Of a DNA stretch of 6,989 nt, positions 1 to 6,495 are shown one piece after another. The notes under the pieces are model-generated. The model did not search any database and had not been told where the DNA came from. It saw only the letters and a list, made by a program, of their open reading frames with translations. The translations under genes were made by a program, and so were the position numbers. How positions within the stretch are numbered: position 1 is the stretch's first letter; every line of letters begins with the position of its first letter. The DNA is taken from contig JAHJSJ010000193.1 in the NCBI GenBank assembly GCA_018830415.1, positions 1 to 6,989 of the forward strand. Reading direction: 5' to 3'. The stretch comes from Alphaproteobacteria bacterium. GTDB lineage: Bacteria; Pseudomonadota; Alphaproteobacteria; Sphingomonadales; Sphingomonadaceae.

Positions 1-114
1 CAGAAGGTTGATGACAAGGGTGCCATCGGCGCGCTGTTCCATCGGCAGGTGCGGCGAGACGCCGACTTCATCGGCAGGCGGAACGACAGCGAGCGGCGGA
101 GGTTCATCGATCAT
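1..114 (-). CDS. Unrecognised protein, N-terminal 38 residues only
   Basis: An open frame begins at the ATG at 114-112 on the minus strand and runs off the left edge without a stop. The visible N-terminus begins MIDEPPPLAVVPPADEVG and ends ADGTLVINLL. It is acidic and proline-rich, has no signal peptide or membrane segment, and I do not recognise a family. A GAGG Shine-Dalgarno-like element lies about 7 bases upstream of the ATG, and the start is 19 bases after the stop of the GFA-domain gene on the same strand. This suggests co-transcription as the third gene of that run. The function cannot be inferred from 38 residues. A plus-strand frame covering the same bases looks like a compositional shadow. 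Confidence 0.6.
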   Translation of the reverse strand, partial: MIDEPPPLAVVPPADEVGVSPHLPMEQRADGTLVINLL

Positions 115-133
115 CAGGTACCTCGTCCCTTTT

Positions 134-562
134 TCAGTCGAAGATGAACCCCTGCGCCACCGCGTCGGCGATTACCTGTTCTCCAGTAAGCATCGGGCTT
201 TCTTGCACAATATCATACCAATCAGGCTTTTCATCGACAAAAATCTGCTGCTCGATCCCGAAGCCCTGTGGCAGGTTGAACAGCCCGGCGAGGAAAGACC
301 GGTTGCCAGTCGGAACAAACCGGTACCACAGGTTGCTACCGCAAATGGAACAGAACGCGCGCTCTGCCCAAGTGCTGGAGCGGTAAACGGTGATGGCACC
401 CTCGCCCGTCACCTCAGCAGTCTCACCCTTGACCCCGGCGTAGAATGCCCCGCCCCAGCGTTGGCACATCGCACAGTGACAGATATCGACCTCGGCCTGC
501 ATTGCGGTCACTGCAATCGTCACCGCTCCGCATAGGCACCGCCCTGTAATCGGCTCGACCAG
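134..562 (-). CDS. GFA-domain (CENP-V/GFA superfamily) zinc-binding protein
   Basis: This is a member of the GFA family, small zinc-binding proteins named after glutathione-dependent formaldehyde-activating enzyme; most members have no proven substrate. The frame contains the expected cysteine motifs in order: GRCLCGAV (CxC), CHCAMCQRWGGAF (CxCxxC) and FCSICGS (CxxC), with the usual spacing and about 142 residues in all. The start is a problem. The first ordinary start codon is GTG at 523-521, which would drop the CLC zinc ligands. The frame upstream is closed by TAG at 568-566, and between them only CTG (562-560) or ATT (550-548) could serve. I extended to the CTG because the conserved motif is clearly coding; a GTG start at 523 would give a 129-residue protein. 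No strong ribosome binding site is seen for any candidate. The gene begins 23 bases after the Lrp-family regulator ends, so translation may be coupled or the start may be damaged. Confidence 0.8.
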   Translation of the reverse strand: MVEPITGRCLCGAVTIAVTAMQAEVDICHCAMCQRWGGAFYAGVKGETAEVTGEGAITVYRSSTWAERAFCSICGSNLWYRFVPTGNRSFLAGLFNLPQGFGIEQQIFVDEKPDWYDIVQESPMLTGEQVIADAVAQGFIFD

Positions 563-585
563 CCGCTAAGGGAAGGAAATCACGC

Positions 586-1047
586 TCACAACGGGACGCC
601 GGGCACCTGTTTGGCGGTGCGGATCGTCAGCGAGGTTTTTACGCTTTCGACATTGGGCGCAGGCGTGAGTTTGCCGGTCAGAAACTCCTGAAAGCTCTGC
701 AAATCCTTGCTCACGATCTTGAGGATAAAGTCGATTTCGCCGTTGAGCATATGGCATTCGCGCACTTCGGGCAGTTCGCGCATGTGCTCTTCAAACTCGC
801 GCAGCGCGCTTTCGGCCTGGCTTTTCAGGCTGACCATCGCGAACACGGTGATCGCAAAGCCCAGCTTCGATGGGTCGATATCGGCGTGATAACCGCGGAT
901 CACGCCATCTTCTTCAAGCCCGCGCACGCGGCGCAGACACGGCGGCGCGGTGAGCCCGACCCGCTGCGCCAGTTCAACATTGGTTACGCGGCCTTCCGCC
1001 TGCAATTCTGACAGCAGGCGGCGGTCGATTTCGTCCAGATTGGCCAC
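586..1047 (-). CDS. Lrp/AsnC family transcriptional regulator
   Basis: A DNA-binding regulator of the feast/famine (Lrp/AsnC) family, which usually responds to amino acids and acts as dimers or octamers. Residues about 5-50 form the AsnC-type helix-turn-helix (LDEIDRRLLSELQ, then VELAQRVGLTAPPCLRRV and the wing LEEDGVIRGY). Residues about 62-145 form the RAM/ligand-binding domain, with the typical GEIDFILKI stretch and a TPAPNVESVKTSL segment. I chose the GTG at 1047 (153 residues): it matches where family members begin and has a GGAGGAG element about 10 bases upstream. The longer ATG start at 1077 adds ten residues (ARCWRSLSR) translated through that ribosome site. It is divergent from the kinase gene across a 272-base region with AT-rich inverted repeats, so autoregulation is plausible. 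The ligand is unknown. Confidence 0.92.
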   Translation of the reverse strand: MANLDEIDRRLLSELQAEGRVTNVELAQRVGLTAPPCLRRVRGLEEDGVIRGYHADIDPSKLGFAITVFAMVSLKSQAESALREFEEHMRELPEVRECHMLNGEIDFILKIVSKDLQSFQEFLTGKLTPAPNVESVKTSLTIRTAKQVPGVPL

Positions 1048-1147
1048 TCGGCTTAAGCTCCTCCAGCATCGCGCCATTCACCAGGCGGCAACGCCACGTG
1101 CGATATGATCAAAAAGTAATATCAAGCGCACCGGGCGGCTCGCTTGG

Positions 1148-1160
1148 CTAATATTATTAG
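1148..1160. promoter_or_regulatory. AT-rich perfect inverted repeat in divergent intergenic region (candidate operator)
   Basis: CTAATATTATTAG is a perfect 6-base inverted repeat around one central base in otherwise GC-rich DNA. About 25 bases away, 1102-1123 carries GATAT and ATATC as a second inverted pair 12 bases apart. The whole stretch 1048-1319 is the divergent regulatory region of the Lrp-type regulator and the kinase gene, and I see no gene in it. Lrp-family proteins bind AT-rich imperfect palindromes, so an autoregulatory site is a reasonable inference. No clear -35/-10 pair could be assigned in either direction. Confidence 0.3.
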
Positions 1161-1319
1161 GTCTGCCAGCAATTGTCCCGCTTTGCAACGCGCCTCGCAC
1201 GGCTGCGTGTTACAATTGCGCCATCCTGATAGAACGATAAGGACGAACCTGTTTATGAGCGTCCTATGCGGGGCGCCGATGCCTGCGATTCGGGCCGGTG
1301 GGCCGGTAGGGAGTGCCGT

Positions 1320-3074
1320 TTGTTTTTTGATGATCGCCTTGCCACTGTGCTGCGCCAACGCGCTTCTGGCGAGGCGGGCTTGCGCACGCAGTTCCGGCAA
1401 TTGCTTGATCTTCTGGGTAAAGACCGGGCGCGTCGGGGCAGTCAGCCCGATCATAGCCTGATCGCGGCCGCGTGGCTGAGGATGGACGCGCTCGCCCAGG
1501 CGATCCCTGCGCCCGAACGCGCGGCCATGATCCGCGAACCCGGCTGGCGGTTCCGCAGCCCCGATCTGGCCGCACATCTCGCCGATCATGAACCCGAAGT
1601 CACCTCCGCCGCGTTGACCCGCGCCGAACTTTCGCCCGCAGAATGGGTCGCGCTGATCCCGCGCCTGCCCGTGCGTGCACGCGGTTTCCTGCGCAACCGG
1701 CGCGATCTGCCGGTCGACGTCGAAGCGGTGCTTTCCCGGCTGGGTGTGCATGATCGCGGGCTGCCCGCACCAATCAACGCTGATGACGATGCAGCGGTTG
1801 CCGCCTCACCCCCCGCTGCCCCGGTGCCGCTGCGCGTTGCCGCATCAAGCCCGATCCCCACACCCCGCAATCGCGCAGACAGCGGGCGCACCGAAATTTC
1901 GGCGTTGGTCGAAAGGATCGCGCAATTCCGGCGCGAGCGCGGGGAGAGCCGTCAGGATGCAGAACGATCACCGCGCCTGCCGCTGGGTGAACTGCCCGAG
2001 CGGGCCGAGCGTCTGGTTTCCAGCGTCGGCTTTGCTGCTGATGCGACCGGACGGATCGAATGGGCCAGCAGCGACGTCGCACCGATGGTGATCGGAATGC
2101 GGCTGTTCGCACCGCAACGGCGCGGTGATGATGATACTGGTGACGTCGGGCTGGAACGCGCGTTTGCCCGCCGCCAGCCAATCTCGCGCGGCGAGATCAC
2201 CTTGGCTGGCGCGCCCGCGATTGCCGGGGACTGGATTATCGATGCTCAGCCGCGCTTCAGCGATGAAGGCCATTTTACCGGCTATTTTGGCCGCCTGCGC
2301 CGCATCCCTGCGGAAACCAACGCCCTGCACAGTCCTGAAGCGCATGAGGCCGATCGGATCCGCCAATTGCTGCATGAACTGCGCACCCCCGTTACCGCCG
2401 TGCAAGGCTATGCCGAGGTGATCCAGCAACAATTATTTGGCCCCGCCCCGCACGAATATCGCGCGCTGGCCGCCGCGATTGCGGCTGATGCAGCGCGGAT
2501 CCTGGCTGGGTTCGAGGAGCTTGACCGGCTGGCCCGGTTGGAAACCGGCGCGATCGCCATGGCGTCTGGCGAAACCGATCTGGCCGCGTTGATCCGCCGC
2601 ACAGCCGCGCAGCTTGAACCGGTGCTGGAGCAACGCCGCGCCGGGCTGGCGATCAAATTTCCGGCGAACACCACACTGCTGATCGCGCTTGACCCGGATG
2701 ATGCCGAAGCATTGGTGTGGCGCCTGCTGGCGAGCCTTGCGGCAGCCTGCGGCACGGACGAGCAGATCGTGTTGCGGCTGGCCCCGCTGATCGGCGCGAA
2801 CGGGGCAATGGCACAGATTGGTTGCACCCTGCCGGCCCGGCTGGCGGCGGAGGATGATCTGTTCGCCGCTACCGCCCGCAGCAATGACAGCGCAATCAAT
2901 CCCGGACTGTTCGGCGCAGGCTTTGCACTGCGCCTCGCCCGGGCCGAAGCACGCGTGGCCGGCGGCGGCATGGTGCGCGATGGCGATACCGTGGTGATGA
3001 CCGTGCCGCTTTTGACCGATAGCCAAGGCCGGGCCAACCCGGTCGATCATGATGCATTTGCAGCAGGCAGGTAA
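1320..3074 (+). CDS. Soluble PAS/HisKA sensor histidine kinase-like protein with degenerate ATPase domain
   Basis: A cytoplasmic two-component sensor-like protein of 584 residues with no signal peptide or membrane segment. The N-terminal ~200 residues are helical and unassigned, followed by a low-complexity Ala/Pro linker. Residues ~237-329 resemble a PAS fold (FAADATGRIEWAS, then GDWIIDAQPRFSDEGHFTGY). Residues ~340-405 are a HisKA dimerisation domain with H-box LLHELRTPVTAVQGYAE; the phospho-acceptor is His352. Residues ~445-575 are HATPase-like but eroded: the N-box position reads RLLASLAAACG without asparagine and no DxGxG is seen, although a G2-like GAGFALRLARAEARVAGG remains. I chose the TTG at 1320: AGGGAG lies 6 bases upstream and LFFDDRLATVL fits a typical N-terminus. 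An ATG at 1266 would add 18 residues with no good ribosome site. No response regulator is adjacent. The deacetylase gene follows after 28 bases. Confidence 0.85.
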   Translation: MFFDDRLATVLRQRASGEAGLRTQFRQLLDLLGKDRARRGSQPDHSLIAAAWLRMDALAQAIPAPERAAMIREPGWRFRSPDLAAHLADHEPEVTSAALTRAELSPAEWVALIPRLPVRARGFLRNRRDLPVDVEAVLSRLGVHDRGLPAPINADDDAAVAASPPAAPVPLRVAASSPIPTPRNRADSGRTEISALVERIAQFRRERGESRQDAERSPRLPLGELPERAERLVSSVGFAADATGRIEWASSDVAPMVIGMRLFAPQRRGDDDTGDVGLERAFARRQPISRGEITLAGAPAIAGDWIIDAQPRFSDEGHFTGYFGRLRRIPAETNALHSPEAHEADRIRQLLHELRTPVTAVQGYAEVIQQQLFGPAPHEYRALAAAIAADAARILAGFEELDRLARLETGAIAMASGETDLAALIRRTAAQLEPVLEQRRAGLAIKFPANTTLLIALDPDDAEALVWRLLASLAAACGTDEQIVLRLAPLIGANGAMAQIGCTLPARLAAEDDLFAATARSNDSAINPGLFGAGFALRLARAEARVAGGGMVRDGDTVVMTVPLLTDSQGRANPVDHDAFAAGR

Positions 3075-3102
3075 TGGCCACGAAGGCCGTGGAAACCGGA
3101 CA

Positions 3103-4104
3103 ATGGTGACAGGATCAATGCTCGATGTGCCCGCTGCGGGCAGCGCGGCGGCCTTCGCACCCGGCTTTGGGCAGCGGGTGCTGTTGACTGTCGATACCGA
3201 GGAGGAATTCGACTGGAAGGGCCCGTTTCGGCGCGATGGCTACGGGCTTGATCACGTCACCGCGATCCCGCGGTTTCAGAGCTTTTGCGAAGGGTTGGGC
3301 GCGCATCCGGTCTATCTCGTCGATTGGCCAATCGTGAACGATCCGGCGGCTGTCGCAATTATCGGGGATGCCGTGCGGCGCGGCACGGCGGAGGTCGGCG
3401 TGCAATTGCACCCTTGGGTCAATCCGCCTTTCAAAGAAGAGGTCTGCACGCGCAATTCCTTTGCCGGAAACCTCCCGCGCGATCTGGAAGCCGCCAAATT
3501 CATGGCGCTGCGCGACGCTATCGAGGCCGCGTTCGGCAGCGCGCCGCTGATTTACCGCGCCGGACGCTACGGGCTGGGAGCGCATACGGCCGAACTGCTG
3601 ATGGCCGCCGGGATCCGCATCGACACTTCGGTGCGCACCTTGTTTGATTATTCCGCGGACGGCGGGCCCGATTATTCACACCACCCGCTCGCGCCATACT
3701 GGGTGGATGATGCGCACCAATTGCTCGAACTGCCCGTCACCAGCGCCTATCGCGGTCCGCTCGCGCGGTTTGGGCCGCTGGTGCACCGCGCCCAACGCCA
3801 TATCCCGACCTTGTTTGCGGGCTTTTCGCGCCTCAACTTGCTCGAACGCATCGCGCTCACACCCGAAGGCGTGTCAGCCGAAGAAGCACTGCGCGGGATT
3901 GACGTGGTGATCAACCGCGGCTTGCCGGTGCTGGTGTTATCGTTTCACAGCCCCACGCTGGCCCCGGGCCACACCCCCTATGCCGCGACCGAAGCGGAGG
4001 TTGAGGCGCTGTATCAGTGGTTTGCCACAATCTACGCCGATCTTGCCCGGCGCGGCGTACGTTCAACCACCGTCAGCGAAATCATTGCTGCAACCGGCGG
4101 ATAA
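3103..4104 (+). CDS. WalW-type polysaccharide deacetylase family protein (CE4-like)
   Basis: A 333-residue protein of the NodB/CE4 superfamily, closest in style to the WalW subgroup. CE4 enzymes remove N- or O-acetyl groups from polysaccharides using a metal held by Asp and His residues. Visible motifs are LLTVDTEEEFDW (residues 27-38, motif 1, with Glu where classical enzymes have a second Asp), QLHPWVNPPF (101-110, motif 2 variant with one His), LIYRAGRYGLGA (149-160, motif 3) and LSFHSPTLAPG (279-289, the C-terminal His motif). No signal peptide is evident, which is unusual for an enzyme acting on an exported polymer. The ATG at 3103 lies 28 bases after the kinase stop, with GGAAA upstream; an ATG at 3049 overlapping the kinase end or one at 3118 are alternatives. 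Substrate is unknown; a cell-surface or capsular glycan is the family-based guess. Confidence 0.85.
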   Translation: MVTGSMLDVPAAGSAAAFAPGFGQRVLLTVDTEEEFDWKGPFRRDGYGLDHVTAIPRFQSFCEGLGAHPVYLVDWPIVNDPAAVAIIGDAVRRGTAEVGVQLHPWVNPPFKEEVCTRNSFAGNLPRDLEAAKFMALRDAIEAAFGSAPLIYRAGRYGLGAHTAELLMAAGIRIDTSVRTLFDYSADGGPDYSHHPLAPYWVDDAHQLLELPVTSAYRGPLARFGPLVHRAQRHIPTLFAGFSRLNLLERIALTPEGVSAEEALRGIDVVINRGLPVLVLSFHSPTLAPGHTPYAATEAEVEALYQWFATIYADLARRGVRSTTVSEIIAATGG

Positions 4105-4264
4105 CGCCGGAAGCTGCGCGGCGCAGACGCATTTCCCGCGCGCGGCGGGCCAGCATCCCGGCGCGCGAACAAACTCGTGTGCCCAGCCTTTGATACTGGC
4201 TTGTTTCGCAATCGCGGTCAGAGTAGGGGCACAAAATCGTCCTGTCTCCGGTGCCATGTTTCAT
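4105..4264. other. Intergenic region between deacetylase and tRNA genes
   Basis: I see no gene here. A short GC hairpin (CCCGC/GCGGG, around 4137-4151) follows the deacetylase stop but lacks a T-run, so I do not call it a terminator. The tRNA promoter should lie near 4195-4240, where TTGTTT at 4201 could be a -35 box, but no convincing -10 box pairs with it. Confidence 0.4.
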
Positions 4265-4337
4265 GGGCCTGTAGCTCAGTGGTTAGAGCTGGCCGCTCAT
4301 AACGGCTAGGTCGCGGGTTCGAATCCTGCCGGGCCCA
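4265..4337 (+). tRNA. tRNA-Ile(CAT), lysidine-type Ile2
   Basis: A complete cloverleaf can be folded by hand. The acceptor stem is GGGCCTG with CGGGCCC, the D-stem GCTC/GAGC, the anticodon stem GGCCG/CGGCT with loop CTCATAA, and the T-stem GCGGG/CCTGC with loop TTCGAAT. The anticodon is CAT. The CTCATAA loop and overall sequence resemble tRNA-Ile2, in which C34 is changed to lysidine by TilS to read AUA, rather than initiator or elongator Met. The bases after the discriminator A are CCG, so the CCA end is not encoded and must be added by CCA-adding enzyme. It lies 26 bases before tRNA-Pro and is probably co-transcribed with it. Confidence 0.93.
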
Positions 4338-4363
4338 CCGGGGGCGGGCCGGGGCAAAAGTGT

Positions 4364-4443
<80 letters not shown>

Positions 4444-4482
4444 TCGGGACTCAAGGCCACCAAAACCACGCAATTCCGCCAT

Positions 4483-4501
4483 TTTCCTCCATATGAGGAA
4501 A
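4483..4501. repeat. Short inverted repeat downstream of tRNA-Pro
   Basis: TTTCCTC and GAGGAAA form a perfect 7-base stem around a 5-base CATAT loop. No T-run follows, so an intrinsic terminator is unlikely. It sits in the non-coding stretch between the tRNA gene and the recombinase repeats and could be a recombination or factor-binding site, or chance. Confidence 0.3.
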
Positions 4502-4526
4502 TTGGTCGGGAATCATTCTGCGTAAA

Positions 4527-4568
4527 TTGTGCCACACATTGTGCCACAGATTGTGCCAGACTGTGCCC
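4527..4568 (+). repeat. 12-bp-period direct repeats (TTGTGCCA), candidate integrase arm sites
   Basis: TTGTGCCACA at 4527, TTGTGCCACA at 4539 and TTGTGCCAGA at 4551 lie exactly 12 bases apart, followed by a weaker CTGTGCCC at 4561. They lie 87 bases after tRNA-Pro and end 32 bases before the recombinase remnant. Tandem short direct repeats between a tRNA attachment site and a tyrosine integrase gene are typical of integrase arm-binding sites. That role is inferred from position and repeat form, and three copies are too short and too close to be a CRISPR array. Confidence 0.55.
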
Positions 4569-4600
4569 ACCAAGGCCCTCCGAATCGGGGCTTGGCAACC

Positions 4601-4879
4601 ATGGCAATCTATCGGCGCAGCACAATTTTTTGGTGAAAAGCCCGCGTGACCTACGCGGTGGCCGGACCGCGTCCTACAATCCTTCGCATGTCGCTACGCA
4701 CCGCGAGCCCCACACAGGCTCGGGCGCGGGCGCACCAACTCGGACTTGCGAGGAATGCGATCATGGAACAGCTGCCCATCCTGCGCCGGACCTTAAAACC
4801 GGAAGACCTGCCGAAAATCTTCAAACGCGCGTTCGAGCGCGAACTCGACCGCGCCATTCTAACGCAGATCGCCGCGTAA
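4601..4879 (+). pseudogene. Truncated tyrosine recombinase/phage integrase N-terminal fragment with internal stop
   Basis: From the ATG at 4601 one frame reads MAIYRRSTIFW, then TGA at 4634-4636, then continues in the same frame as KARVTYAVAGPRPTILRM, SLRTASPTQARARAHQLGL and on to TAA at 4877-4879. The pattern of a short YRR/aromatic opening, then an SLRT turn followed by an arginine/alanine-rich helix, resembles the N-terminal domain (DUF6538-like) of phage-type tyrosine recombinases. About 92 codons remain; the core-binding and catalytic domains (Arg...His-x-x-Arg...Tyr) are absent, and the next gene begins 46 bases later on the other strand. The TGA falls where the family usually has an aromatic residue, so a TGG-to-TGA change is likely. 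Position after a tRNA gene and arm-like repeats supports the reading. A small live protein starting at GTG 4646 is possible but less likely. Confidence 0.6.
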
Positions 4880-4925
4880 CGAGCCAAAGCCATCAAGCCA
4901 CGCTGCAGCGCACCGGCCCCGCAGT

Positions 4926-5708
4926 TCATTCCATGAACCAACCGTGGCTGACGATCAGCGATTGCCCGGTCAACGCGTTGGTTTTTGCCCCGGCGAAATA
5001 CAATACCGCTTCGGCGACATCTTCGACCGTGGTGAATTCGCCATCGACGGTTTCCTTGAGCATGACGTTCTTGATCACATCTTCTTCGCTGATGCCCAGT
5101 TCCTGCGCCTGTTCGGGGATTTGCTTGTCAACCAATGGCGTGCGGACGAAACCGGGGCACACCACATTGCTGCGGACATTGTGCTTGGCACCTTCCTTGG
5201 CGACCACCTTGGACAGGCCGATCAGCCCGTGTTTGGCGGTGACATAGGCTGATTTGAGCACGGATGCCTCTTTGGAATGGACCGATCCCATATAGACAAT
5301 CGATCCAGAATTGGCGGCATACATGTGTTTGAGGCAGGCCTTGGTGGTCAGGAACGCCCCATCGAGATGCACGGCAAGCATCTTCTTCCAGTCGGCAAAC
5401 GGATATGCCTCGACCGGATGGACGATCTGGATACCGGCATTGCTGACCAGAATATCGATCCGGCCATAGGTTTCGGCCACCAGATCGATCCCGGCGTTGA
5501 CCGCGGCTTCATCAGTCACATTCATTTCGACGCCGATTGCCTGGCCGCCAGCTGCGATGATGTCCTGCGCGGCGGCCTGCGCCGCATCCAGCCGCAGATC
5601 GGCGATCGCCACAATCGCCCCTTCGCGGGCAAAGGCATGGGCGATTTCCTTGCCAATCCCGCTGGCAGCTCCGGTCACGATGGCGACTTTATCTTTGAAA
5701 CGGCTCAT
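4926..5708 (-). CDS. bdhA: D-3-hydroxybutyrate dehydrogenase (SDR family)
   Basis: A 260-residue short-chain dehydrogenase that interconverts (R)-3-hydroxybutyrate and acetoacetate with NAD in the cytoplasm, a step in polyhydroxybutyrate use. The Rossmann motif TGAASGIG is at residues 12-19, Asp37 after the second strand favours NAD over NADP, NAG is at 90-92, and the catalytic set is Ser142 or Ser145, Tyr155 and Lys159 (YVTAK). The stretches CPGFVRTPLVDKQIPEQ and LTGQSLIVSHGWF are characteristic of 3-hydroxybutyrate dehydrogenases rather than generic SDRs. The ATG at 5708 has AAGGA about 8 bases upstream; an upstream extension of the frame to 5846 overlaps the decarboxylase gene and is rejected. 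It starts 22 bases after the acetoacetate decarboxylase ends, so the two form an operon sharing acetoacetate as metabolite. Confidence 0.9.
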   Translation of the reverse strand: MSRFKDKVAIVTGAASGIGKEIAHAFAREGAIVAIADLRLDAAQAAAQDIIAAGGQAIGVEMNVTDEAAVNAGIDLVAETYGRIDILVSNAGIQIVHPVEAYPFADWKKMLAVHLDGAFLTTKACLKHMYAANSGSIVYMGSVHSKEASVLKSAYVTAKHGLIGLSKVVAKEGAKHNVRSNVVCPGFVRTPLVDKQIPEQAQELGISEEDVIKNVMLKETVDGEFTTVEDVAEAVLYFAGAKTNALTGQSLIVSHGWFME

Positions 5709-5730
5709 GCAAATTTCCTTCGGTTGGAGA

Positions 5731-6471
5731 TCATTTGGCGAGATAGTCATGCACGACTTCGCCAAGATTAAGGGTGAGGTCAGCAACCAGATGCACTGCG
5801 GAAAGGATCTCCAATGCCGGCAGATCGGCAACCGGAGCCAGAGCATGGGGGTGCAATTCCAGCGCGGCCGGCCCGCTCCACGCCCCTTTCAGCTCTATGT
5901 CCGACATGAAATAGCGCACCAGTTCGCAAATCCGCGGCGTGCCGTCCACATGTGGCATGATCTTGAGCAGAAAGCCCGGTTCACCCAATGCCGCCAACGC
6001 CTTGTCATGGTCAAGCGCCTGATGCTTGTAACCCATGCTGCCGGTGGCGATCCGCACCGGGCCGTAATCAAGCGTGCCCAGCAAGGTATCATGCGCGGTG
6101 GTCAGCGAAGGCGTCGCCAGTTTCTTGGGAAAGCCCCACAATTCGCGTCCGCCGGCAATTGGCGGATCATCGTCAAGGAACATGGCATGCACATAGCCGC
6201 CGTGCTGGCCCTTGAACGATACCGGAATGACCTGACCGGATTCGGTATAGTCGCCAAACCCGGTGCTGTCCGGCATCCGGATGAATTCATATTTCACGAT
6301 CGGCGCATCAAATTCCAGCGGAGCGGGCACCACGCGCCGCAGCGCCACAGGATCGGTGCGATAACTGATGATCAGATATTCCCGATCAATAAAGCGATAC
6401 GGCCCCGGCGGATAGCTGGGCGCATGCAGCGGCATCGAAAATGCGCGCGCGCGGATATCGGCAGCCTTCAT
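5731..6471 (-). CDS. Acetoacetate decarboxylase family protein with intact Schiff-base lysine
   Basis: A 246-residue member of the acetoacetate decarboxylase (ADC) family, matching the ~244 residues of the clostridial enzyme nearly end to end. ADC forms a Schiff base between a lysine and acetoacetate, releasing CO2 and acetone. GRELWGFPKKLA places Lys116 (codon 6124-6126) at the clostridial Lys115 catalytic position with Lys117 beside it. Arg30 (IDREY), Glu62 (KYEF) and Glu77 (YTESGQ) line up with the clostridial Arg29, Glu61 and Glu76. Other conserved runs are LDYGP, MGYKH and VDGTPRICELV. The ATG at 6471 lies 24 bases after the upstream paralogue ends; its ribosome site is weak, so coupling is likely. 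True ADC activity fits the 3-hydroxybutyrate dehydrogenase next door, but ADC-family proteins include enzymes with other substrates. Confidence 0.88.
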   Translation of the reverse strand: MKAADIRARAFSMPLHAPSYPPGPYRFIDREYLIISYRTDPVALRRVVPAPLEFDAPIVKYEFIRMPDSTGFGDYTESGQVIPVSFKGQHGGYVHAMFLDDDPPIAGGRELWGFPKKLATPSLTTAHDTLLGTLDYGPVRIATGSMGYKHQALDHDKALAALGEPGFLLKIMPHVDGTPRICELVRYFMSDIELKGAWSGPAALELHPHALAPVADLPALEILSAVHLVADLTLNLGEVVHDYLAK

Positions 6472-6495
6472 GCCGAATGGCCAGGCAGGCGGTGA

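Noticed and set aside
8..535. Plus-strand open frame of 175 codons opposite the GFA-domain gene
   Set aside because: The minus strand carries clear zinc motifs in family order; the plus frame has no recognisable content.
1255..1461. Plus-strand short frame from ATG 1255 with AAGGA upstream
   Set aside because: It has a plausible ribosome site but overlaps the kinase start in another frame and gives an unremarkable Cys/Ala-rich peptide; kept only as a remote leader-peptide possibility.
1122..1751. Minus-strand open frame of 209 codons opposite the kinase N-terminus
   Set aside because: Low-complexity Gln/Arg/Gly composition, no motif, overlaps the kinase and the divergent promoter region.
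4137..4151. GC hairpin after the deacetylase gene as an intrinsic terminator
   Set aside because: Only a 5-base stem with no following T-run; hairpins like this are common by chance in GC-rich DNA.
4527..4568. Possible CRISPR-like repeat array
   Set aside because: The unit is 12 bases with no spacers of CRISPR length and only three good copies; it fits integrase arm sites better.
4630..5247. Plus-strand open frame of 205 codons across the integrase remnant and dehydrogenase 3' half
   Set aside because: Different frame from the recognisable recombinase remnant and antisense to the dehydrogenase; no motif.
5497..6495. Long plus-strand open frame (332 codons) opposite the dehydrogenase and decarboxylase genes
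   Set aside because: It is antisense to two strongly supported genes, is rich in Arg/His/Ala with no recognisable motif, and is a GC-driven shadow.
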